Shown in pieces: positions 35,031 through 43,400 of a stretch of DNA of 64,000 nt. The notes below the pieces were generated by a model. The model searched no databases and was not told the origin of the DNA. It saw only the letters and a list, made by a program, of their open reading frames with translations. Position 1 is the first letter of the stretch; every line of letters begins with the position of its first letter. The stretch comes from Stenotrophomonas panacihumi (GTDB taxonomy: Bacteria; Pseudomonadota; Gammaproteobacteria; Xanthomonadales; Xanthomonadaceae): assembly GCF_001431645.1 (NCBI RefSeq), contig NZ_LLXU01000076.1, forward strand, positions 85,531-149,530, written 5' to 3'. The position numbers were made by a program, and so were the translations under genes.

Positions 35031-37358
35031 ATGACCGAGAAAAAGTTCAAAGGCGTCATCAAGCTCGACATCCGCGATTCCAAGGCGGACTGGGAGCCCT
35101 TCCTTCCCCCGAAGGCGCCGGAGGGCGCGCCGAACATCCTCATCGTGCTGTATGACGACACCGGCCAGGCCGCGTGGCAACCGTACGGCGGCGCGATCAA
35201 CATGCCCACGCTGCAGAAGCTGGCCGACAACGGCCTGACCTACACGCAGTGGCATACCACCGCGCTGTGCTCGCCGACGCGCTCCTGCTTCCTGACCGGC
35301 CGCAACCACCATCTCAATGGCATGTCGGCGATTACCGAGGCCGCCAACGGGTTCCCCGGCTGGAGCGGGCGGGTGCCGCCGGAATGCATGTCGATCGGCC
35401 AGGTGTTGCAGGACACCGGCTACAGCACGTTCTGGATCGGCAAGGACCACAACGTGCCCGAGCAGGACATCTGTTCGGGCGGCCCGAAGTCGGAATGGCC
35501 GCTGCAGAAGGGCTTCGACCGCTACTACGGCTTCCTGGGCGGCGAAACCAACCAGTGGTACCCGGATCTCACCCAGGACAACCTGTTCATCGACCAGCCG
35601 TACGGCCCCGAGGACGGCTACCACCTGTCGCGCGACCTGACCGACCAGGCGCTGCAGATGATCCGTGACCAGAAGGCTTCCAATCCTTCCAAGCCGTGGT
35701 TCATGTGGTTCTGCCCGGGCGCCAACCACGCCCCGCACCACGCGCCCAAGGAATACATCGACAAGTACAAGGGCAAGTTCGACGACGGCTACGACGCCTA
35801 TCGCAAGTGGGTGGTGCCGCGCATGATCGAGAAGGGCCTGCTTCCCAAGGGCACCGCCGTGCCGGACTTCAACCCGATGCCCGAAGACCAGGCCAACCCG
35901 GGCGACTACGTCAAGCCATGGGACACCTTGAGCGCCGACGAGAAGAAGCTCTTCGCGCGCATGGCCGAGGTGTATGCCGGCTTTTCCGAGTACACCGACG
36001 CGCAGGTGGGGCGGATCGTCGACTACCTGGAGAAGAGCGGGCAGCTCGACAACACGATCGTCTTCTACTGCTCGGACAACGGCGCTTCCGGCGAGGGCAG
36101 CCCGAACGGCTCGGTCAACGAGAACAAGTTCTTCAACAACTATCCGGACACGCTGGAGGAGAACCTCAAGTACCTGGACGTGCTGGGTGGCCCGGAAACC
36201 TACAACCACTACCCCACCGGCTGGGCCGCCGCGTTCTCGGCGCCCTACAAGATGTTCAAGCGCTACTCCGAGTACGCCGGTGGCACCTGCTGCCCGATGG
36301 TCATCCACTGGCCCAAGGGCATCAAGGCCAAGGGCGAGGTCCGCAACCAGTACCACCACGCGGTGGACATCGTGCCGACCATCCTCGAATCGATCGGCAT
36401 TGCGATGCCCGACAGCTACCGTGGCGTGAAGCAGCATCCGCTGTCCGGCGTGTCGATGAAGTACTCGTTCGAGAAAGATGGGGCCACGCAGAAGAAGCGG
36501 CAGTACTACGCGATGCTCGGCACGCGCGGCATCTGGGACAACGGCTGGAAGGCCGCGGCGATCCACGCCCCGCTGACCAGCAAGGGCCACTTCGACAAGG
36601 ACGAATGGGAGCTCTATCACGTCGACGAGGACCGCTCCGAGTCCAGGGACCTCGCCAAGGAGCACCCGGACAAGCTCAAGGCGCTCATCGACGCCTGGTT
36701 CGAGGAAGCCGAGGCCAACAACGTGCTGCCGCTGGACGATCGCACGGCGGCCGAAGTCCTCGGCACCGAACGCCCGAGCACCGAGGCGGTACGCGAACGC
36801 TACGTCTACTACCCCGGCACCTCGCCGGTGCCCGAAGGCGTGGCGGTCAACGTGCGCGGCCGCTCGTACAAGATCATCGCCGACGTGGAGATCACCGACG
36901 CCGATGCCTCCGGCGTGCTGTTCGCCCATGGCTCGCGCTTCGGTGGACACAGCCTCTTCATCAAGGACAAGAAGCTGTACTACGTCTACAACTTCCTCGG
37001 CATCAAGCCGGAGCAGAAGTTCGTCTCCAAGACCGAGCTCAAGCCGGGCAAGTATTCGCTGGGCATGGAGTTCGAGCGCTCCGGCGCGGGCGAACACGGC
37101 GAGTCGCTGGGCAAGACGAAGCTCTACGTCAACGACAAGCTCGAGGCCGAGGGCGACATGAAGACCCAGCTCGGCAAGTTCACCCTCTCCGGCGACGGCC
37201 TGTGCATCGGCCGCGACAGCGGCGATGCGGTGAGCGAGGAGTACACGACGCCCGGCGAGTTCAAGGGCGGGGAAATCCTCGGGGTGGGCGTGAGTGTCGA
37301 GAAGGCCCAGTACCTGGATCTGGAAAAACTGGCGGCGGCGGCCTTCGCGGCCGACTGA
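35031..37358 (+). CDS. Arylsulfatase (type I, formylglycine-dependent)
   Basis: A 775-residue type I sulfatase. The catalytic motif C-x-P-x-R is CSPTR with Cys80, which must be converted to formylglycine. Metal-binding acids lie in LIVLYDDTG (Asp42/43) and FYCSDNGASG. It resembles the long (about 780-residue) AtsD-like sulfatases rather than the 530-residue Pseudomonas AtsA, with an extra C-terminal beta-sandwich from about residue 610. No signal peptide is seen from this start or from the in-frame ATG at 34932, so it is probably cytoplasmic. The maturation enzyme is not in the window. Confidence 0.88.
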   Translation: MTEKKFKGVIKLDIRDSKADWEPFLPPKAPEGAPNILIVLYDDTGQAAWQPYGGAINMPTLQKLADNGLTYTQWHTTALCSPTRSCFLTGRNHHLNGMSAITEAANGFPGWSGRVPPECMSIGQVLQDTGYSTFWIGKDHNVPEQDICSGGPKSEWPLQKGFDRYYGFLGGETNQWYPDLTQDNLFIDQPYGPEDGYHLSRDLTDQALQMIRDQKASNPSKPWFMWFCPGANHAPHHAPKEYIDKYKGKFDDGYDAYRKWVVPRMIEKGLLPKGTAVPDFNPMPEDQANPGDYVKPWDTLSADEKKLFARMAEVYAGFSEYTDAQVGRIVDYLEKSGQLDNTIVFYCSDNGASGEGSPNGSVNENKFFNNYPDTLEENLKYLDVLGGPETYNHYPTGWAAAFSAPYKMFKRYSEYAGGTCCPMVIHWPKGIKAKGEVRNQYHHAVDIVPTILESIGIAMPDSYRGVKQHPLSGVSMKYSFEKDGATQKKRQYYAMLGTRGIWDNGWKAAAIHAPLTSKGHFDKDEWELYHVDEDRSESRDLAKEHPDKLKALIDAWFEEAEANNVLPLDDRTAAEVLGTERPSTEAVRERYVYYPGTSPVPEGVAVNVRGRSYKIIADVEITDADASGVLFAHGSRFGGHSLFIKDKKLYYVYNFLGIKPEQKFVSKTELKPGKYSLGMEFERSGAGEHGESLGKTKLYVNDKLEAEGDMKTQLGKFTLSGDGLCIGRDSGDAVSEEYTTPGEFKGGEILGVGVSVEKAQYLDLEKLAAAAFAAD

Positions 37359-37410
37359 ACCCGCGCGCGCGGCGGCCCCCGTGCCGCCGCGCCTTCAACG
37401 GACATCCACC

Positions 37411-37818
37411 ATGCACGATCCCAGCCCGCCTCCACCGGCGTCCGGCTCGCTGTCCAACGACCTGGCGCGTGGCCGCACCCACATGGCCAACGAGCGCACC
37501 CACCTGGCCTACCTGCGCACCACCGTCTCGCTGATCGGCTTCGGCATCACCATCAACCGCTTCAGCATGTACCTGGTGCAGAACGACCAGGCCCCGCAGG
37601 GCGGGCGACTGATGCTGCGCGACGCCGGCAATGCCGGCATCGGCATGGTGTTGCTGGGGCTGGCGCTGCTGGTGTGGTCGATCACCCGCTACTGGCATGT
37701 CTCGCGCGACATCGAGCGCGGCGTGATGATGCCGCGCCATCGCGCCACGACGCTTTTCAGCCTCGGCCTGCTGCTGCTCGGCGGGCTGACCGCGCTATGG
37801 CTGTTCCTGGATCACTGA
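37411..37818 (+). CDS. DUF202 (YidH family) membrane protein
   Basis: A 135-residue DUF202 protein with three hydrophobic segments (about 38-58, 72-92 and 113-132). The family motif is ARGRTHMANERTHLAYLRT before the first helix. Function unknown; co-directional with the sulfatase 52 bases upstream. Confidence 0.85.
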   Translation: MHDPSPPPPASGSLSNDLARGRTHMANERTHLAYLRTTVSLIGFGITINRFSMYLVQNDQAPQGGRLMLRDAGNAGIGMVLLGLALLVWSITRYWHVSRDIERGVMMPRHRATTLFSLGLLLLGGLTALWLFLDH

Positions 37819-37827
37819 GGCAGCTGC

Positions 37828-38670
37828 TCATCGCGGGAACAGCAGCGTGGCGGTGAAGCGCAGGCCCCAGTCCGGGCCGCCATCCGGCTTCTCCAGGTAG
37901 CCGCGCACGCCGCCCTGGAAGCTCATCATCTGGCCGCCGATCTTGGTGACCTTGGAGTAGCCGATGTTCAACGGCACCGTCCACTGGTTGGCTTTCCAGT
38001 CGTAGGTCGATTCCAGGTTGAAGACCAGCGTGCGTCCGCCCGGAAAGGCGCGCGAGAGGAATGGCTGCACGAAGGTGCTGCTGATGTCGGCGCGATGGCT
38101 GCCCACCCCGCCCACGTCGCTGATGTGGTTGAGCAGCGCGCCGTAGGTCCAGGCGTGCTCCTGCTTGAGCAGCACGATCGTCGGCCCCAGGCCCCAGGTG
38201 TCCGCGCCGAGATCGTCGGTGCCGGTGGGCAGCAGGATCGCCGGGCCGATGCCCCAGATCAGCCCCGAGGCGCCCGGTTGCTTGGGCGAGAAGAAGAAGC
38301 TCTGGGTGATGTCGCCGATGCCGGCCTGGTCGGTGCCCGGCACCACGTCCTTCTGGTAGGTGACCGGCAGGATGGTGCGGGAGATGACGTTCCAGTGTTC
38401 GGAGATCGAGAACGGCGCCACCGGCTGGATGTTCAGCGTGTGCTTGTAGCCTTCCTCGCCGTAGGTCTCGTCGTAGTTGTACTGCAGCGGCACGCTGATC
38501 AGCGCCGCCACCGGGTTGGACAGCGCCTTGGCCAGCGAATCGGCATCGTGCGCGGGCGCCGCGGCCGGGGCGGCGGCGGTCGTGGCATCGGGGGCGGCCT
38601 GCTGCGCGTGCAGCGACAACGGCACCGCCAGCGACAAGCCGGCCAGCAGGCGCAATGGCAATACGTCCAT
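37828..38670 (-). CDS. Outer-membrane beta-barrel protein, phenol-degradation-porin-like
   Basis: A 280-residue secreted protein: signal peptide (SLAVPLSLHAQ), a low-complexity Ala/Pro linker, then a beta-strand-rich region with GIGPAILLPTGTDD and a C-terminal TATLLFPR, like the MetA-pathway/transporter barrels. Substrate unknown. It follows the DUF4239 gene by 11 bases on the same strand and converges with the DUF202 gene. Confidence 0.75.
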   Translation of the reverse strand: MDVLPLRLLAGLSLAVPLSLHAQQAAPDATTAAAPAAAPAHDADSLAKALSNPVAALISVPLQYNYDETYGEEGYKHTLNIQPVAPFSISEHWNVISRTILPVTYQKDVVPGTDQAGIGDITQSFFFSPKQPGASGLIWGIGPAILLPTGTDDLGADTWGLGPTIVLLKQEHAWTYGALLNHISDVGGVGSHRADISSTFVQPFLSRAFPGGRTLVFNLESTYDWKANQWTVPLNIGYSKVTKIGGQMMSFQGGVRGYLEKPDGGPDWGLRFTATLLFPR

Positions 38671-38681
38671 GGTCTTTCTCC

Positions 38682-39482
38682 TCAGCGCGGGGGCAAGGCC
38701 GCCGGGGGCGTGCCCAGGCTTTCCTTGAGGTCCAGCATCGGCGTCTGCGGCACGTTGGTCATGCCGGTGCTGGGCTGGTCCAGGTCGATCACCAGCCCCA
38801 CCGCCAGCGCGAACAGCAACAGCACCAGCGTGGTTTCCTTGCGCTGGCGGGCGCGCTCATAGCCGACCAGGCCAGCGGCCAGCACGGCAAACAGCAGCAG
38901 CATGCGCAGGATGCGCGACGGGATGTGCGCCTCGCGCGTGGCCAACCGCTCGGCGGCCAGGTCGATGGATTCGTTGGTGGTGGTGACGATCAGCGAGGCG
39001 CGCGGCGTATCGCGAAACCCGGCGATGCCGGCGCTCATCACCGCCCACAGCTCATTCTGCAGCGCCTCGGTGCGCGCGAACTGCGCGCGCTCCTCGTCAT
39101 GGTTGCGCGCCGCGCCGAAGGCAATTCGCGCATCCACGTAGCGCTTGAGCACGTCGCGCATGCGCTCGCCATCCTGCCCTTCGAGCAGGCCGGTGCGCAG
39201 CCAGGTGGTGCCGATGGCGTTGGCCTCCTTCACCACCAGCTCGCGACGCTCGTCGTAGCGCGACAGCGCCACCGAGAACGTGAAGCCGATCAGCAGCGCC
39301 AGCAGGCCCATTACCGAGGTCATCGCGAAGGCGTCCTCGTCCTTCTCCTTGTCCGTCTCCACCGGGGCCGGTCGCCGGCGGCGGAACCAGATGCCCACCT
39401 CGCGCGCGATCAACAGCAGCGCGAAGAACAGCAGCGTGAACAGCCACAACGGCAAAAAGGGATAGCTGGAGGAGAAGCTCAT
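38682..39482 (-). CDS. DUF4239 (bestrophin-like) membrane protein
   Basis: A 266-residue membrane protein with two N-terminal helices (about 10-32 and 55-75), a cytoplasmic or periplasmic helical region containing RYDERRELVVKEANAIGTTWLR, and two C-terminal helices. The ERRxLVxxEANAIGT signature identifies DUF4239, a bestrophin-related family. Possible ion channel or regulator. The ATG at 39482 was preferred over a GTG two codons upstream. Copy 2 of the GTAGAAATACTG motif lies about 58 bases upstream. Confidence 0.8.
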   Translation of the reverse strand: MSFSSSYPFLPLWLFTLLFFALLLIAREVGIWFRRRRPAPVETDKEKDEDAFAMTSVMGLLALLIGFTFSVALSRYDERRELVVKEANAIGTTWLRTGLLEGQDGERMRDVLKRYVDARIAFGAARNHDEERAQFARTEALQNELWAVMSAGIAGFRDTPRASLIVTTTNESIDLAAERLATREAHIPSRILRMLLLFAVLAAGLVGYERARQRKETTLVLLLFALAVGLVIDLDQPSTGMTNVPQTPMLDLKESLGTPPAALPPR

Positions 39483-39539
39483 GGCCACCTCGGCACCGGG
39501 GTCCCATGCAGTCTGGGCGAACGCCTCCGGGCTTCGCCA

Positions 39540-39553
39540 CAGTATTTCTACCG
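39540..39553 (-). promoter_or_regulatory. GTAGAAATACTG motif, copy 2
   Basis: The minus strand reads CGGTAGAAATACTG, identical to copy 1 over the 12-base core and with one arm mismatch. It lies about 58 bases upstream of the DUF4239 start, in the same orientation relative to transcription as copies 1 and 3. Confidence 0.55.
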
Positions 39554-39571
39554 TGCCGGATGCCGGTGTAC

Positions 39572-40222
39572 TCAGCCGCCGCGGAACATCCGCACCGCCG
39601 AGAGCAGCAGCTGGAGTGCCAGGGCGACCTGCAACATGCCCAGCACCGCGCCGAGGATCTGCAGCGGCAACTGGCCGATCCAGCGCAATAGCGGGCGCAC
39701 GAACAGCATCACCAGCAGGTCCAGCACCAGCACCGCGCAGGCCAGGCCGACGATCGACAGCGTGCGCGCGATGCCGCCGCTAAGCGCGATCAGCACGATC
39801 AGCGCGGCGATGCCGTAGGCCGGCAGCGTGACCGGGAACACCAGGTGGGCGATCGGCGGCGGTGAGCCCGGCACACCGGCCGCCTCCGGTGCGCGATATT
39901 GCGCGAGCACCATCTGCAGCGCCACGAGCAGGAACACCAGGCCACCGGCGAACTGCAGCACCATCGGGTGGATATGCCATTTGAGCAGGAGGTTGGCGCC
40001 GAGCAGGCTGGCCAGCAGTACGCTCGCCAGGCTGATGGCGAACACCTTCACCGCCACTCGCCGCAGCTCGGCCGCAGCCAGCCCGGAGGTGGCCGCGGCG
40101 AATGGACCGATCGACTTGATCGGCCCGATCATGATGAAGAACAGCAGGAACACCTCGCCCAGCGACAGCACGTAATGCACACCGGCGGGCACTACCGGCT
40201 CAGCCAGCGCGGGCAATGCCAT
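39572..40222 (-). CDS. MarC family integral membrane protein
   Basis: A 216-residue polytopic membrane protein of the MarC/YchE family, with FFIMIGPIKSIGPFAA near the N-terminus and PVTLPAYGIAALIVL in the middle. About six helices. MarC was once linked to multidrug resistance, but its function is unknown. Its upstream region, shared with the giant adhesin, contains copy 3 of the GTAGAAATACTG motif 55 bases from the start. Confidence 0.87.
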   Translation of the reverse strand: MALPALAEPVVPAGVHYVLSLGEVFLLFFIMIGPIKSIGPFAAATSGLAAAELRRVAVKVFAISLASVLLASLLGANLLLKWHIHPMVLQFAGGLVFLLVALQMVLAQYRAPEAAGVPGSPPPIAHLVFPVTLPAYGIAALIVLIALSGGIARTLSIVGLACAVLVLDLLVMLFVRPLLRWIGQLPLQILGAVLGMLQVALALQLLLSAVRMFRGG

Positions 40223-40276
40223 CGGCGATTCCTCGGGTGAACGGTGAAGTGTTTTCCACGCGGCGGTGCCGCGTCG

Positions 40277-40292
40277 TCAGTATTTCTACTGG
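40277..40292 (-). promoter_or_regulatory. GTAGAAATACTG motif, copy 3
   Basis: The minus strand reads CCAGTAGAAATACTGA, identical to copy 1 except for the last base. It lies in the divergent region between MarC and the giant adhesin operon and could control either or both. Confidence 0.6.
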
Positions 40293-40329
40293 CATGCATT
40301 CACGCGTTGGACGCCCTGCACTGGCGACT

Positions 40330-40351
40330 TCATCAAGATGAATTTTGATGA
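40330..40351. promoter_or_regulatory. Inverted repeat upstream of the giant protein operon
   Basis: TCATCAA and TTGATGA form a perfect 7-base inverted repeat with an 8-base A/T-rich spacer, about 70 bases before the giant-protein start. It could be an operator or a leader hairpin. No matching copy was noticed elsewhere. Confidence 0.4.
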
Positions 40352-40420
40352 CACAGCCTTCACCTCGCCTTGCACAAGCATTCACCTGTTGGTCTTGGTG
40401 GTCTTTTCGGGGAAGCGATG

Positions 40421-43400
40421 ATGGATCGGACTTCTGCGACTTGGCATGTCCTGCCTCGCCTGCATGCATTGGCGCTCGAACCGCGCCTGATGTTCGACGG
40501 CGCGGCCGCCGCCGCGACCGACTCGCAGCACCATGCCAATGCGAATAACGCCGGTCATCGCGAAGCCACCGATGCCCGCGCCGAGAGCGCGGTGCGCCCG
40601 GCCACGCAGGCCGATGCGATGCCGGCTTCCGCCACACCCTCGGCCACCCGCGAACTGCTCGTCATCGACAGCCGCCTGCAAGGCGCCGAGCTGCTCGCCG
40701 CCGCCGCAGCGCCGGATGCGCGCGTACTGATGATCCATCCCGGCGAGGATGGCCTGCAGGCGATCACCCAGGCGCTCTCGGAACTGGGCCAGGTGGACAG
40801 CATCCAGATCCTCTCGCACGGCGCGCCGGGAAGCTTCCAGCTCGGCAGCCGCAGCATCGGCGCCGACGATGCCTCGCTCGCGCAGGCCGTCGGCAGCTGG
40901 AAAGGCGCGCTCGCCGCCGACGCCGACATCCTGCTCTACGGCTGCCGCATCGGCGAAGGCGTCGAAGGACAGCGGCTCGTGCAGAACCTGGCGAACTGGA
41001 CCGGCGCCGACGTCGCTGCCTCCGACGACGACACCGGCGCGGCCACGGCCGGTGGCGACTGGACGCTGGAAACGCACGCGGGCACGATCGAGCACGCATT
41101 GGCCATCGACGCCGGCGTGCTTTCCCACTATGCGTCATTGCTGGCCGACGCGGCGCCGACGGTCACGCTGGCCGGCGGCGGCGACGTGCTGATCGGCGAC
41201 CAGTTCACCTTCACCGCCACCTTCACCAACCCCTCCTCGCAGGAAGGCTACGCGCCGTATATCGACCTGTTCCTGCCGGCCACCGGCCGCGATGGCGACG
41301 ACGGCGCCACGTTCGTTTCGGCCACCTACCTGGGCCAGGCAGTCAACGCCTACGTGGTCACCTTCGACGCCAATGGCCAGGCCACGCATCCGCTGCAGCG
41401 CGATGCCACCGGCCAGGCGGTGGTCATCAATGCCGCCACCTACGGCATGCGCGCCGGCGACCAGCTCGTCGTGCTGCAGCTGCCCTACGCTTCCGTCGGC
41501 GCCGACCAGCCGGCCATCGCCGTGCAGATCACCGCGCACGTCAGCAACCTGGCCGACACCGCGGCCAGCAACGGCTCGCCGGACCTGGGCATCGTGGCCC
41601 GTGGCGGCTTCCAGTACGGCAACGACTCGCTCAACAACCCCACCAACGACCCCTCCCTCGTGCAGGTCGGCACCAGCGGGATCCAGGTGCATCCCACCGT
41701 CATCACGCTTGCCCAGACGGTGGACGCGCCGGAAGGCAAGACCGCCACCGGCGAGAACTACGGGCGCGAACTCACCGTGACCGCCACCCCGGCGCCGGGC
41801 CAGACGATCACGAACCTGGTGCTGGAGCAGGACCTGCCGCCGGAGATCCTCGTCACCGGCATCACCCCGCCGGCCGGCGGCGAAGTCACCCAACTGGTGC
41901 TGGCCGATGGCCGCGTGGTCACCGGCCCGTCGGAAATCCGCATCCTGCTGGCGGCCGGCGCGTACGTGGCGCACTACACCGTGGAGGTGCCGAGCCTGTC
42001 GGCGCCGGCCAGCGTGGTGGTGGATTTCTACGTGCCGCAGCCCGACGCCAGCGGCAATGCCATCCTCGACCCGAACACCGGCGCGCCGGTGACCATCGAC
42101 ATCGCCGCGGCCACCGCCGGCGCCGAGTGGGTGCCGCTGGATCCGCGCGACGTCGGCCCCGACGGCACCATCGATCTCTCCGGCACCGGGCAACCCACAA
42201 GCTTCGTGGCCGAATCCATCGCGCTGTACAAGCAGGCCCAGTACAGCTCCGACGTCGGCTACCCGGGCCCGACCCCCGGCGATGCGTTCAACTACACGCT
42301 CACGCTCAACCTGTCCGATTACTACCTGTTCGGCATCAGCCAGATCGGCCAGGGCAACTTCGTCATCCTCGATGCCGTGGGCGACGGCCAGGTACTGGCC
42401 GGCACGCCGACGATGCGCGTCTCGCTCAATGGCGTGGACTACACCATCGCGCTGGTCACCCTCACCACCAATAATCCCGATGGCTCGACCTCGGTGACCT
42501 TCGACGTGGGCCTGTCGCTGCGCAACCTGTTCGGCAATCCCGGCCAGCTCGGCGGCGACATCCAGGACGACGGCATCCTGCAAGGCGCCACCGTGGTGAT
42601 CATCAACTACACCACGATCATCGCCCAGGCCTACACCACGCCCTACCCGCAGAGCGAGATCAACGAAGGCGACACCATCGGCAACGACGCCACCCTGCAG
42701 GCCTCGGTGCTGCTGGACCGCATCAACACCTCCGGCTATGTGGCCACCGACCACGACGCGGTCAGCGGCAGCGTACCGGTGAGCCATGTGGACATGGCGG
42801 TGGTGGCGGTGAACGGCGGCACCGTGCCGGCCAACGGCGAGCTGCGCCCCGGCGATACCGTCACCTTCCGCCTGGGCTACGACCTGGTCACCGGCGACTA
42901 CGAAAACCTCGTGCTCACCGGCTACCTGCCGTTGCCGCTGTTCAACGTCTCGGGCATCAGCTGGGCACAGGGCAATGGCAGCGGCGAGTGGAATTTCGGC
43001 GCCGGCAACAGCAACGGCGACCCGACGGTGAGCGTGCGCAGCGGCGCCGGCAACTCGGTGATCTTCGATTTCGGCAACTGGGCGGTCAACGCGACCAGCG
43101 GCAGCCGCATCGAACTGGTGTTCACGCTCACCGTCGGCGACCAACCCTTCGCCGACCTGCGCCAACTCACGGTGCTCGCGACCTCCGACCAGACCACCAC
43201 CATCGACCAGACCCACCTGCAGTCCGCGGCGGCGGCCACGATCCAGTCCATCGCCGAGCCCTCGCTGCTGGTCTACCACGGCGTTGTGTCCAGCACGCAA
43301 GGCACCATCACCGGCACGCTGGGCAGCTGGAACGCACCGGGCAGCACCGGCGCGCCGTTCAGCGGCAGCGTCACCGACCCGCTCGCGGTCAACGGCGACA

